Below, piece by piece: positions 18,316-27,027 of a DNA stretch of 64,000 nucleotides. The notes beneath the pieces were generated by a model. That model had not been told where the DNA came from, did no database searches, and worked only from the letters and a program-made list of their open reading frames with translations. A program made the position numbers and the translations under genes. Each line of letters opens with the position of its first letter. Position 1 is the stretch's first letter. Source of the stretch: an uncultured Aliiroseovarius sp. (lineage in GTDB: Bacteria > Pseudomonadota > Alphaproteobacteria > Rhodobacterales > Rhodobacteraceae); assembly GCF_947497285.1 (NCBI RefSeq), contig NZ_CANMFT010000006.1:1-64000 (forward strand), written 5' to 3'.

Positions 18316-19206
18316 ATGGCCCTGTCCTCCTCCCGGCAGGGCCATCTGGCGATGTTGTCTTTCTCGGCGCTGGTGTCGCTGTCCTTCAGCTTTGGCCACA
18401 TCGTCGCGAAAGAGATCACACCCACCGCCCTGAACACAGTGCGGTTTGCACTGGCCGCGCTGGTCCTGTTCGGGCTGGCGCGCGTCATGCGTATACCGGT
18501 GCGTCCGGTCTTCACGGGTTTTTGGCGCTTTGGCCTGATGGGCGGGCTGATGGCCGTCTATTTCATTACCATGTTCGAAGCGCTCAGGATCACGACCCCG
18601 GTCTCGACCGCTGCCGTCTTCACCCTAACCCCGCTGATGGCCGCCGGTTGCGGATTGCTGATCGCGGGGCAACGGTCGGGGCGGTGGACGTTGATTGCGC
18701 TGACCATCGGTGCGGTGGGGGCGGTGTGGGTCATTTTCCGCGCCGACCTGAACGCACTGTTGCGTTTTGAGGTTGGGCGCGGCGAGGCGCTGTTTGCGAT
18801 CGGCGCGCTTTGCCATGCGCTGGTGCCCGCTTTGGCGCGCAAGCTGGCGCAGGGTGTGCAGCCTTTGCAGACCTCGATCGGGACTGTGCTGGGCGCGTTG
18901 ATCGTCACCGGCATTTATGGGTTCCGCGACGTGATCCACACGGATTTCGCGGCCCTGCGCCCGGCGGTTTGGATGGTCATTACCTATCTTGCGGTTGTCA
19001 CCACAGCCGGCACGTTCTTTCTGGTCCAATATGCCAGCCAGCGCCTGCCCGCCAGCAAGGTCATGGCCTATACATATCTGGTGCCCAGCTGGGTAGTGCT
19101 GTGGGAATTCCTGTTTTACGGCGCGACCCAACCTGCCCTTCTGATGGCCGGTGTGGCCGCAACCCTGCTGGCACTTGCCATGCTGCTTAGGGGCGAAGCG
19201 TTCTGA
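18316..19206 (+). CDS. EamA/DMT family transporter
   Basis: This 296-residue protein has about ten hydrophobic helices in two EamA repeats (AMLSFSALVSLSFSFGHIVA opening the first, LFAIGALCHALVPALARKLA opening the second). DMT-superfamily members export amino acids, purines or other metabolites. The ATG at 18316 begins 8 bases after the preA stop, so it probably belongs to the pre operon. It could export a pathway product or toxic analogue, but this is inference from position only. The frame is open upstream to 18256 inside preA, which I reject as a start. Its 3' end overlaps the convergent rutR-like gene by 20 bases. Confidence 0.85.
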   Translation: MALSSSRQGHLAMLSFSALVSLSFSFGHIVAKEITPTALNTVRFALAALVLFGLARVMRIPVRPVFTGFWRFGLMGGLMAVYFITMFEALRITTPVSTAAVFTLTPLMAAGCGLLIAGQRSGRWTLIALTIGAVGAVWVIFRADLNALLRFEVGRGEALFAIGALCHALVPALARKLAQGVQPLQTSIGTVLGALIVTGIYGFRDVIHTDFAALRPAVWMVITYLAVVTTAGTFFLVQYASQRLPASKVMAYTYLVPSWVVLWEFLFYGATQPALLMAGVAATLLALAMLLRGEAF

Positions 19207-19813
19207 CCAGCATATGGGTGATGAACGCCTCGGCATCTTCGAACCGTGTGTCACTGCGCACCGGCCCCAAGACCGCCTGCACCTGAAGGTCGAAATCCGC
19301 ATAATGCTGTGTCATCGCCCAGATCGAGAAGATCAGGTGATGCGGGTCGATGGTTGCCAGTCGCCCCTCGACCATCCAACCTGCGATGATCGCAGCTTTT
19401 TCATCCACCAGCGTCTTCAGATCGGTGTTCAGCATATCGCCCAGACGGGGCGCGCCATGCAAAACCTCGGTCGCAAACAATCGGCTTTCACGGGGCATGT
19501 CGCGTGACATTTCGATCTTGCGGCTGACATAAGTCAGGATTTCTTCCATTGGATCACCGTCCGCGGACAAGTCGCGCAGCGGGCTGACCCATTGTTCAAG
19601 AAGACCTTCCAACAGTTCGGAATAAATCGCTTCTTTGCCGTTGAAGTAATAGACTATGTTTTGCTTGGATATCCCGGCAGCTTTGGCGATCTGATCAAGC
19701 GTTGCCCCCCGCAACCCCTTTTCCGAAAACACATCCAACGCCGCCTCAAAAATCGCCTGTCGCTTTTCGCGCTGAATCCGTGTCGGGCGGGATGTTGCAC
19801 CTGCTTTCGCCAT
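19187..19813 (-). CDS. rutR: RutR-like TetR family regulator of pyrimidine catabolism
   Basis: This 208-residue protein has the TetR helix-turn-helix (VFSEKGLRGATLDQIAKAAG, then ISKQNIVYYFNGKEAIYSEL) and a C-terminal region with HHLIFSIWAMTQHYADFDLQ, which is characteristic of the RutR C-terminal family. RutR senses uracil and controls pyrimidine use. The ATG at 19813 overlaps the stop of the next TetR gene by one base (TGATG), so the two regulators are translationally coupled. It lies between preTA and the hydrolase genes. The most likely target is the TTTACCA-TC-TGGTAAA site upstream of preT. The longer open frame to 19882 lies inside the neighbouring gene and is rejected. Confidence 0.88.
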   Translation of the reverse strand: MAKAGATSRPTRIQREKRQAIFEAALDVFSEKGLRGATLDQIAKAAGISKQNIVYYFNGKEAIYSELLEGLLEQWVSPLRDLSADGDPMEEILTYVSRKIEMSRDMPRESRLFATEVLHGAPRLGDMLNTDLKTLVDEKAAIIAGWMVEGRLATIDPHHLIFSIWAMTQHYADFDLQVQAVLGPVRSDTRFEDAEAFITHMLVRTLRP

Positions 19814-20460
19814 CAGGTGTCCCCATGCAGCTGAACGCCGGACAGCAGCAAGTCTTTGACGGCTGTCTTGGTCTCGTCCCACTGCGTATCCGACAGCTCG
19901 ACCCCATTGTTCAGTGTCGTGATCTGATGGGTAAAGTCAGCGTAATGCTGCGTCGTCGCCCAAATCGCATAGAGCAAATGGCGCGCGCTGATCGGCCTGA
20001 TCTTTCCGTTTTCGATCCATGCCTCGATCACCGTAATCCGGTTTTCGGTCCAGGATCGCAACTCGTCTTCCAGATAGTCCTGCACGATGGGCGCGCGCTG
20101 GATAATCTCGTTCGCCCAAACTTTCGAGCCATATGGCCGCGTCCGCGCCAGATCCAGTTTGGTGTCGATATAGTCGCCCAGCGCCTGGATCGGGTCGTTG
20201 TCGACCCTGATACTGTCCGCCGCTGCACGCCAGATATCGAAGATCTCGCCCACGACACGGCGATACAGCGCCTCTTTCGTCTCGAAATAATAAACCACGT
20301 TTGATTTGGGCAGCCCCGCCACGGCCGCGATGCGACTGATCGAGGCTCCGGCATATCCAAACTCGGCAAACACCTTTTCGGCGGCAACCAGAATGCGGGC
20401 TGTCACCTCTTCGCGATTGCGGCTTTGGATGCCTCTTGTCGTCTTGTTCACGTCGCTCAT
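19813..20460 (-). CDS. Second RutR-like TetR family regulator
   Basis: This 215-residue paralogue of the adjacent RutR-like protein has its helix-turn-helix at about residues 30-65 (VFAEFGYAGASISRIAAVAG, then LPKSNVVYYFETKEALY). The C-terminal segment RHLLYAIWATTQHYADFTHQ closely parallels that of its neighbour. The ATG at 20460 is chosen because it fits TetR protein length; the open frame runs on to 21336 antisense to the hydrolase gene. It diverges from the hydrolase-dihydropyrimidinase-ABC operon, and a large inverted repeat lies between the two starts. It probably controls that operon and itself, while its partner controls preTA. That division of labour is inference. Confidence 0.88.
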   Translation of the reverse strand: MSDVNKTTRGIQSRNREEVTARILVAAEKVFAEFGYAGASISRIAAVAGLPKSNVVYYFETKEALYRRVVGEIFDIWRAAADSIRVDNDPIQALGDYIDTKLDLARTRPYGSKVWANEIIQRAPIVQDYLEDELRSWTENRITVIEAWIENGKIRPISARHLLYAIWATTQHYADFTHQITTLNNGVELSDTQWDETKTAVKDLLLSGVQLHGDT

Positions 20461-20535
20461 CACACTCGTTGTTTGTGCAAAATCCGCACAGGGTTTCATC
20501 TTGTGGCACGAGTTTTGCGCAAAAAACAGGTGTTG

Positions 20536-20576
20536 TCTGCACGATCGGTCAGAAAAAGATTGACCGATCGTGCAGA
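20536..20576. promoter_or_regulatory. Large double operator-like inverted repeat between the second RutR-like gene and the hydrolase operon
   Basis: Two perfect 16-base arms, TCTGCACGATCGGTCA (20536-20551) and TGACCGATCGTGCAGA (20561-20576), flank the 9-base spacer GAAAAAGAT. Each arm contains a near-palindrome of its own, TGnnCGATCGnnCA, with centres 23 bases apart. That layout fits two TetR dimers side by side. No T-run follows, so a terminator is unlikely. Confidence 0.75.
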
Positions 20577-20649
20577 AACACGCCAGCCTGTGGGTAACGA
20601 CGGAATCTAATTTCCGCACGCCGCAAGGCCGACCAAATGGGAGATGACT

Positions 20650-21897
20650 ATGAGCCACGGGAAAAACCTGCGCATCAATCCTGACCGTCTTTGGGACAGC
20701 ATTATGGAGATGGCCAAGATCGGGCCGGGCGTCGCGGGCGGTAACAATCGCCAGACCCTGACCGACGAAGACGCCGAAGGCCGCGCTCTGTTTCAAAGCT
20801 GGTGCGAGGCTGCAGGCTGCACCATGGGCGTCGATACTATGGGCAACATGTTTGCCACCCGCCCTGGCGAAGACCCCGACGCCCTGCCTGTCTATATGGG
20901 CTCGCATCTGGATACGCAGCCGACGGGCGGCAAGTATGACGGCGTGCTGGGTGTGCTTGGCGGGCTGGAAGCCATCCGCACGATGAATGACCTGAACGTC
21001 AAGACCAAACACCCGATTGTGCTGACCAACTGGACCAACGAAGAAGGCACGCGCTTCGCCCCTGCCATGCTGGCCTCTGGCGTGTTTGCCGGCAAGCACA
21101 CGCAAGACTGGGCTTACGCGCGCGAAGATGCCGAAGGTAAGAAATTCGGAGATGAACTGAAGCGCATCGGCTGGGTCGGCGACGAGGAAGTCGGCGCGCG
21201 CAAGATGCACGCGATGTTTGAACTGCACATTGAACAAGGCCCCATTCTTGAGGCTGAGGGCAAAGACATCGGCGTCGTCACCCATGGCCAAGGGCTGAAC
21301 TGGCTGGAAGTGACCATTATCGGCAAGGAAAGCCACACGGGGTCAACCCCTATGCCCATGCGGATCAACGCAGGACGTGGCTTGGCGCTGATCACCGAAC
21401 TGGTCCACGAGATCGCGATGAAGCACCAACCCAACGCGGTGGGGGCGATTGGCCATATCGACGTCTACCCGAACTCGCGCAACATCATTCCCGGCAAGGT
21501 CGTCTGCACCGTCGATTTCCGCTCGCACCTGCAAGAGGTCATCGACGCGATGATCGCCGAGTTTGACGAGCGCGCGCCGAAGCTCTGTGCGGATATCGGC
21601 GTGGAAATGAGTTGGGAGATGGTCGGCACCTTCGACCCGCCTGCCTTTGACGAGGGCTGCGTGAAGGCCGTGCGCAATGCCGCGAAAGAACTGGGCTATA
21701 GCCACATGGACATCGTGTCTGGCGCGGGCCACGACGCGTGCTGGATCAACGAGATTTATCCGACGGCGATGATCATGTGTCCTTGCGTGGATGGCCTTAG
21801 CCACAACGAGGCGGAGGACATTTCCAAGGAATGGGCGGCGGCAGGCACGGACGTGCTGATGCATGCGGTTTTGGAGACGGCGGAAATCGTCGACTGA
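20650..21897 (+). CDS. Zn-dependent amidohydrolase, probable beta-ureidopropionase
   Basis: This 415-residue member of the M20-like hydantoinase/carbamoylase family most likely hydrolyses N-carbamoyl-beta-alanine to beta-alanine, CO2 and ammonia. Metal-ligand regions are visible as YMGSHLDTQPTGGKYDGVLG, TNWTNEEGTRFAPAM (the catalytic glutamate pair) and FELHIEQGPILE, with a late histidine in DGLSHNEAED. The family also contains allantoate amidohydrolases and L-N-carbamoylases. Here the dihydropyrimidinase next door and preTA decide the assignment. The ATG at 20650 lies 7 bases after GGGAG. An in-frame ATG at 20644 is a less favoured alternative. It begins a rightward operon that continues through dihydropyrimidinase and the ABC importer. 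Confidence 0.88.
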   Translation: MSHGKNLRINPDRLWDSIMEMAKIGPGVAGGNNRQTLTDEDAEGRALFQSWCEAAGCTMGVDTMGNMFATRPGEDPDALPVYMGSHLDTQPTGGKYDGVLGVLGGLEAIRTMNDLNVKTKHPIVLTNWTNEEGTRFAPAMLASGVFAGKHTQDWAYAREDAEGKKFGDELKRIGWVGDEEVGARKMHAMFELHIEQGPILEAEGKDIGVVTHGQGLNWLEVTIIGKESHTGSTPMPMRINAGRGLALITELVHEIAMKHQPNAVGAIGHIDVYPNSRNIIPGKVVCTVDFRSHLQEVIDAMIAEFDERAPKLCADIGVEMSWEMVGTFDPPAFDEGCVKAVRNAAKELGYSHMDIVSGAGHDACWINEIYPTAMIMCPCVDGLSHNEAEDISKEWAAAGTDVLMHAVLETAEIVD

Positions 21898-21974
21898 ACA
21901 ACTAGTTATGGCGCAAAGGTGCCCCACCCACTGGGTGAGGATATCAAAAGACGCCATCCACAGGGAGAACTGAA

Positions 21975-23429
21975 ATGACCACAGTCATTAAAAATGGAAC
22001 CGTCGTCACAGCAGACCTTACCTACAAGGCAGACGTCTTGATCGACAACGGCAAGATCATCGAAATTGGCCCGGATCTGAAAGGCGACAAGGAGTTGGAC
22101 GCCACCGGCTGCTATGTCATGCCCGGCGGGATCGACCCGCACACGCATCTCGAAATGCCGTTCATGGGGACCTATTCCTCGGATGATTTCGAAAGCGGCA
22201 CGCGGGCGGCGCTTGCAGGTGGCACGACGATGGTGGTCGATTTCGCTCTGCCAAACCAAGGGGAAAGCCTGCTGGACGCATTGAAACGCTGGGACAACAA
22301 ATCGACCCGCGCGAACTGCGACTACTCGTTCCACATGGCGGTCACGTGGTGGGGCGAGCAAGTGTTCGACGACATGAAAACCGTCGTTCAGGAACGCGGC
22401 ATCAACACGTTCAAGCACTTCCTTGCCTATAAGGGCGCGCTGATGGTGAATGATGACGAGCTGTTCGCCTCGTTCAACCGTCTGGCCGAGCTGGGCGCGA
22501 CCCCAATGGTCCATGCCGAGAACGGCGACGTCGTGGCGGAACTGTCCGCCAAGCTGCTGGCCGAAGGCAACACAGGGCCCGAGGCGCACGCCTATTCCCG
22601 CCCGTCGCAGGTCGAAGGCGAAGCCACCAACCGCGCGATCATGATTGCCGACATGGCCGGTGCGCCGCTCTATGTCGTGCATGTGTCCTGCGAGGAAAGC
22701 CACGAGGCGATCCGCCGCGCCCGCATGCAGGGCAAACGGGTTTGGGGTGAGCCGCTAATCCAGCACCTGACCTTGGATGAAAGCGAGTATTTCAACAAGG
22801 ATTGGGATCACGCAGCGCGTCGCGTGATGTCGCCGCCCTTCCGCAACAAGATGCACCAAGACAGCCTGTGGGCCGGTCTGCAATCGGGCAGCTTGTCCGT
22901 CGTCGCGACCGACCACTGTGCCTTCACGACCGAACAAAAACGCTATGGCGTTGGGGATTTCACCAAGATCCCGAACGGCACCGGCGGGCTTGAGGATCGG
23001 ATGCCGATGCTCTGGACGAACGGCGTGGCCACGGGGCGCCTGACGATGAATGAATTTGTCGCCGTCACCTCAACCAACATCGCCAAAATCCTGAACTGCT
23101 ATCCCAAGAAAGGAGCTGTTCTGGTGGGGGCCGACGCCGACCTTGTTGTGTGGGATCCCGAGAAGGAAAAGACCATCACGGCAGGCAGCCAACAATCGGC
23201 CATCGATTATAACGTGTTTGAAGGCCACAAGGTCAAAGGCCTGCCCCGCTTCACGCTGACACGCGGCCAGGTTGCGGTGCATGACGGCGAGATCAAGACG
23301 CAGGAAGGCCACGGCAAGTTTGTTGAACGCGAACCGAACGCGACGGTCAACACCGCGCTCAGCAAATGGAAAGAACTGACCGCACCACAGCCGGTCAAAC
23401 GCACCGGCATTCCGGCGACAGGTGTCTAA
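21975..23429 (+). CDS. hydA: Dihydropyrimidinase (D-hydantoinase)
   Basis: This 484-residue amidohydrolase opens the ring of dihydrouracil or dihydrothymine to N-carbamoyl-beta-amino acids. Metal-binding residues are visible in GGIDPHTHLEMPFMG (HxH), in the carbamylated-lysine segment FKHFLAYKGALMV, in PMVHAENGD and VVHVSCEE (histidines), and in SVVATDHCAF (aspartate). The length matches bacterial dihydropyrimidinases. The ATG at 21975 follows GGGAGAAC. It lies 77 bases after the hydrolase gene and directly before the ABC ATPase gene. Together with PreTA and the hydrolase it completes uracil to beta-alanine. A role on other cyclic amides cannot be excluded. Confidence 0.95.
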   Translation: MTTVIKNGTVVTADLTYKADVLIDNGKIIEIGPDLKGDKELDATGCYVMPGGIDPHTHLEMPFMGTYSSDDFESGTRAALAGGTTMVVDFALPNQGESLLDALKRWDNKSTRANCDYSFHMAVTWWGEQVFDDMKTVVQERGINTFKHFLAYKGALMVNDDELFASFNRLAELGATPMVHAENGDVVAELSAKLLAEGNTGPEAHAYSRPSQVEGEATNRAIMIADMAGAPLYVVHVSCEESHEAIRRARMQGKRVWGEPLIQHLTLDESEYFNKDWDHAARRVMSPPFRNKMHQDSLWAGLQSGSLSVVATDHCAFTTEQKRYGVGDFTKIPNGTGGLEDRMPMLWTNGVATGRLTMNEFVAVTSTNIAKILNCYPKKGAVLVGADADLVVWDPEKEKTITAGSQQSAIDYNVFEGHKVKGLPRFTLTRGQVAVHDGEIKTQEGHGKFVEREPNATVNTALSKWKELTAPQPVKRTGIPATGV

Positions 23430-23430
23430 G

Positions 23431-24213
23431 GTGAGCACAGAAACCATCGTAAAGGCCGAGAACCTCTCGCTGACCTTCCAAACCAATGACGGCCCGGTGC
23501 ATGCGCTCAAGGACGTGTCGCTTGATATCAACAAGGGCGATTTCGTCAGCTTCATCGGCCCGTCGGGCTGTGGCAAGACAACGTTCCTGCGCTGCATGGC
23601 TGACCTGGAGGAGCCCACAGGTGGCTCGATCACGGTGAATGGTGTGTCGCCACGCGAGGCGCGTAAATCGCGCGCCTATGGTTATGTCTTTCAGCACGCA
23701 GGGCTGTATCCATGGCGCACCATCGGGCGCAATGTTCGCCTGCCGCTTGAAATCATGGGGTATTCGAAAGAGGACCAAGACGCACGCATCAAACGCGTTC
23801 TCGAACTGGTCGAACTGGACGGGTTTGAGAAGAAATTCCCGTGGCAGCTGTCTGGCGGGATGCAACAACGCGCCTCGATCGCGCGGGCGCTGGCGTTTGA
23901 CGCGGACATTCTGCTGATGGACGAACCCTTTGGCGCGCTGGACGAGATTGTGCGCGACCACTTGAACGAGCAGCTTTTGAAGCTGTGGGCCAAGACGCAG
24001 AAGACGATTGCTTTCGTCACCCACTCGATCCCCGAAGCGGTGTATCTGTCCACCAAGATCGTCGTCATGTCGCCCCGTCCGGGCCGGATATCCGACGTGA
24101 TCGAGAACCCACTACCGGTGGATCGTCCCTTGGACATTCGGGACACTCAGGCGTTTCTGGACGTCGCACATCGGGTGCGCGAAGGGCTGCGGGCGGGACA
24201 TTCCTATGACTAA
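23431..24213 (+). CDS. ABC importer ATP-binding protein (pyrimidine-type uptake)
   Basis: This 260-residue ATPase of the nitrate/taurine/thiamine-precursor class has Walker A FIGPSGCGKTTFLRCMADLE, the signature LSGGMQQRASIARALAF, Walker B ILLMDEPFGALDE and the H-loop IAFVTHSIPEAV. The start is uncertain. A GTG at 23431 just after the dihydropyrimidinase stop gives MSTETIVKAENL, and an in-frame GTG at 23422 would overlap that stop. The gene overlaps the first permease gene by 8 bases downstream. Because it sits in the pyrimidine operon, the importer probably brings in uracil, thymine, dihydropyrimidines or carbamoyl intermediates. This substrate assignment is contextual. Confidence 0.9.
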   Translation: MSTETIVKAENLSLTFQTNDGPVHALKDVSLDINKGDFVSFIGPSGCGKTTFLRCMADLEEPTGGSITVNGVSPREARKSRAYGYVFQHAGLYPWRTIGRNVRLPLEIMGYSKEDQDARIKRVLELVELDGFEKKFPWQLSGGMQQRASIARALAFDADILLMDEPFGALDEIVRDHLNEQLLKLWAKTQKTIAFVTHSIPEAVYLSTKIVVMSPRPGRISDVIENPLPVDRPLDIRDTQAFLDVAHRVREGLRAGHSYD

Positions 24214-25141
24214 GACCGCGCTTTCCGTTCTGACCGTTTTGGCTGCCATCGTCGTCATCTGGTATCTCGCTGTCGCGCCGATGAATATTCGCGTGGCTCT
24301 TGATCAGGCGGCACGCGCGGGCGCGGAAATTGAGCCCCCGTCAGCGGTTGAGCGGCGCAATGTGCCGATTTTGACCCTGATGTCGAACAACCGCGACCAC
24401 ATCGCGGCGGGATATGACCTTGATCGCCCCCGGCTTCCCACCCCCATGCAAGTCGGCGAAGAGCTGTGGAAGACCACGGGCGCGATGGTCCTGAAGGGGC
24501 GCACGTGGTCGAAACGGTCGCTGATCTATCACGGATGGATCACGCTTCAGTCCACCTTCTGGGGCTTCCTTCTGGGCACCACAATTGGCATCGTTGGTGC
24601 CATCGCCATCGTGCAGTCCCGCGTGATCGAGATGTCGGTGATGCCGTGGGCCATCATCTCGCAAGCCATCCCCATCGTGGCGCTGGCGCCGATGATCATC
24701 GTCTTGTCATCGCAGGTCGGGATCGAGGGGCGCGGGTTTCCCAAGGCGTTGATTTCATCCTACCTCTGCTTCTTCCCGGTGCTGGTGGGCATGGTCAAAG
24801 GCCTTCGCTCGCCCACCGCAGAGCAGTTGGACCTGTTGAAAACCTACAGCGCGTCCGGCGTGCAGCGGTTCCTGAAACTGCGCATGCCAGCTTCGCTGCC
24901 CTACCTTTTCACGTCGCTGAAAATCGGCATTGCGGCCGCTCTTGTCGGTGCCATCATTGGCGAGCTTCCGACGGGGGCAATCAGCGGTCTTGGCGCGCGC
25001 ATCCTGATCGGCGATCAGTTTGGCACGCCGTTGGCGATCTGGGCGGCGCTGTTTGCAGCCGCCATTCTGGCCGGTGTGCTGGTCACCCTGCTTGACCGAA
25101 CGCAGCATGTGCTGCTGCGAAGGATGGGGATGCGCTCATGA
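24206..25141 (+). CDS. ABC importer permease 1
   Basis: This 311-residue permease of the BPD_transp_1 type has an N-terminal membrane helix (LSVLTVLAAIVVIWYLAVAP), an approximately 80-residue extracytoplasmic loop, and a core of about five helices. The conserved EAA-type loop reads DLLKTYSASGVQRFLKLRMP. The long loop after helix 1 (about residues 30-110) is unusual against the shorter partner encoded next. The gene overlaps the ATPase gene by 8 bases and the second permease by 4 bases. The two permeases should form a heterodimer with the ATPase and the periplasmic protein at 26024-27013. Confidence 0.88.
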   Translation: MTKTALSVLTVLAAIVVIWYLAVAPMNIRVALDQAARAGAEIEPPSAVERRNVPILTLMSNNRDHIAAGYDLDRPRLPTPMQVGEELWKTTGAMVLKGRTWSKRSLIYHGWITLQSTFWGFLLGTTIGIVGAIAIVQSRVIEMSVMPWAIISQAIPIVALAPMIIVLSSQVGIEGRGFPKALISSYLCFFPVLVGMVKGLRSPTAEQLDLLKTYSASGVQRFLKLRMPASLPYLFTSLKIGIAAALVGAIIGELPTGAISGLGARILIGDQFGTPLAIWAALFAAAILAGVLVTLLDRTQHVLLRRMGMRS

Positions 25142-25983
25142 ACTGGTTGATCTTCGCCCTTGTCTTCTGGCTGGCGGCTTGGGCTGCAAATGTCACCATG
25201 GTCCGGTCCAAATGGTCCGACACGGCGCTTGTGCGATATGCGGTGCCGATCATCTTCGGCATGACACTGTTGGTCGCGTGGGAGGCTTTGGTCCACAGCT
25301 TCAACGTCTCAGCCGCAATCCTGCCGGCACCATCTGCGGTCGCGGACACGTTTGCGAACTCGACAGGGTTGCTGTGGGTGGATTTCAAGCAAACCGTTTT
25401 GAAAGGTGCGCTTAGCGGCTACTTTATCGGTGCGGGTGCGGCCTTTGTAATGGCGGTCTTGATTGACCGGTCCCCCTTCCTGACGCGCGGGCTTCTGCCC
25501 ATCGGGAATTTTGTGGCCGCCCTGCCCATCGTCGGCATCGCCCCGATCCTTGTCAGCTGGTTCGGGTTTGACTGGCAGTCAAAAGCGGCTGTGGTGGTCG
25601 TCATGGTGTTCTTTCCCGTTCTGGTGAACACGGTGCAAGGCCTGCGCGAAACCGACGCCATGCTGCGCGATCTGATGAAAACCTACGCCGCGGGATATTT
25701 CAAAACCCTGTGGAAACTGCGCATCCCGGCCGCCATGCCGTTTATCTTCAACGGGCTGAAAGTGGGGGCCACGCTGGCCCTGATCGGCGCAATCGTGGCC
25801 GAGTATTTCGGATCACCCACCCGCGGCATGGGCTTTCGCATTTCAACCGGTGTCGGCAGTCTGTCCATTGATCTGGTCTGGGCGGAAATTGCCGTCGCAG
25901 CATTGGCAGGCACGATGTTCTATGGTGTTGTGGCGTGGATCGAAAAGAAGGTGACATTCTGGCACCCGTCCCAACGAGGCTGA
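25138..25983 (+). CDS. ABC importer permease 2
   Basis: This 281-residue BPD_transp_1 permease starts LIFALVFWLAAWAANVTMV and has about six membrane helices. The EAA-type coupling loop is DLMKTYAAGYFKTLWKLRIP, close to that of permease 1. The start overlaps the previous stop by 4 bases. The C-terminal part, VWAEIAVAALAGTMFYGVVA, is the last helix. It is the heterodimer partner of the preceding permease in the ThiX/SsuC-like class. The AT-rich 40 bases after it contain the ribosome-binding site for the binding-protein gene and no obvious terminator, so all four transporter genes are probably cotranscribed. Confidence 0.88.
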   Translation: MNWLIFALVFWLAAWAANVTMVRSKWSDTALVRYAVPIIFGMTLLVAWEALVHSFNVSAAILPAPSAVADTFANSTGLLWVDFKQTVLKGALSGYFIGAGAAFVMAVLIDRSPFLTRGLLPIGNFVAALPIVGIAPILVSWFGFDWQSKAAVVVVMVFFPVLVNTVQGLRETDAMLRDLMKTYAAGYFKTLWKLRIPAAMPFIFNGLKVGATLALIGAIVAEYFGSPTRGMGFRISTGVGSLSIDLVWAEIAVAALAGTMFYGVVAWIEKKVTFWHPSQRG

Positions 25984-26023
25984 GCAATAATAATAACAAA
26001 CGAAGTTCAACAAGGAGAGAGAC

Positions 26024-27013
26024 ATGAAATTCAATTCAGTGATCGGGGCTGCTGCCCTGGCGCTCACCTCGGGCACCGCTGTGGCGGCGGACGAAGTGAA
26101 ATTGCAACTCAAATGGGTCACCCAGTCGCAGTTCGCGGGCTATTACGTCGCGCTGGACCAAGGGTTCTATACCGAAGAGGATCTGGACGTGACCATTCTG
26201 CCCGGTGGACCGGATATTGCGCCCACTCAGGTGATCGCAGGCGGCGGGGCCGACGTGATCGTTGAATGGATGCCTGCCGCACTGGCCGCACGCGAAAAGG
26301 GTCTGCCGCTGGTCAACATCGCGCAGCCGTTCGCGTCGTCCGGTATGATGCTGACCTGCTGGGGCGATGTCGGTATCAGCGCGCCGGAAGATCTGGCCAA
26401 CCGCACCCTTGGTGTCTGGTTCTTCGGCAACGAGTTTCCGTTCATGAGCTGGATGTCCAAATTGGGTATCGCAACCGATGGTGCAAGCGAAACAGGTGTC
26501 GAAGTGTTGAAGCAAGGTTTCAACGTCGATCCCCTTGTGCAACGTCAGGCCGATTGTATTTCGACCATGACTTATAACGAATACTGGCAGGTCATTGACG
26601 CCGGTGTCACACCGGAAGAACTGGTGACGTTCAAGTATGAAGACCAAGGCGTCGCGACGCTGGAAGACGGCCTTTACGTGATGGAAGAAAACCTGAGCGA
26701 CGAGGCGTTTACCAACAAGATGGAACGCTTCGTGCGCGCCTCGATGAAGGGTTGGAAATGGGCCGAAGAAAACCCGACCGATGCCGCCATGATCGTTCTT
26801 GAGTATGACGAAACCGGCGCCCAGACCGAGAACCATCAGGTGCGCATGATGGGCGAGATCGCCAAGCTGACGGCGGGTTCGAACGGTGCACTTGACCCGG
26901 CCGCTTACGAGCGGACGGTTCAGACGCTTCTGGCTGGCGGGTCGGACCCCGTCATCACGATGGAGCCTGAAGGTGCATGGACCAGTGCCATCACCGATGC
27001 TGCATTGAACTGA
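26024..27013 (+). CDS. Periplasmic NMT1/THI5-like substrate-binding protein
   Basis: This 329-residue protein has an N-terminal signal peptide (FNSVIGAAALALTSGTAVAA, cleavage near residue 22). A mature NMT1/THI5-like fold follows, with KLQLKWVTQSQFAGYYVALD at its start. The same fold binds hydroxymethylpyrimidine precursors in ThiY, so a pyrimidine-like ligand is plausible. The ATG at 26024 follows a strong AAGGAGAG site. It is the last gene of the operon, and a hairpin with a TTCG loop follows 15 bases after its stop. The ligand is inferred from fold plus operon partners, not from identified binding residues. Confidence 0.9.
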   Translation: MKFNSVIGAAALALTSGTAVAADEVKLQLKWVTQSQFAGYYVALDQGFYTEEDLDVTILPGGPDIAPTQVIAGGGADVIVEWMPAALAAREKGLPLVNIAQPFASSGMMLTCWGDVGISAPEDLANRTLGVWFFGNEFPFMSWMSKLGIATDGASETGVEVLKQGFNVDPLVQRQADCISTMTYNEYWQVIDAGVTPEELVTFKYEDQGVATLEDGLYVMEENLSDEAFTNKMERFVRASMKGWKWAEENPTDAAMIVLEYDETGAQTENHQVRMMGEIAKLTAGSNGALDPAAYERTVQTLLAGGSDPVITMEPEGAWTSAITDAALN

Positions 27014-27027
27014 TGCGACCAACAAAG

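Noticed and set aside
20461-21336. Long N-terminal extension of the second RutR-like regulator
   Set aside because: The extension would run through the operator-like repeat and antisense to the hydrolase gene. The TetR helix-turn-helix begins properly after the ATG at 20460.
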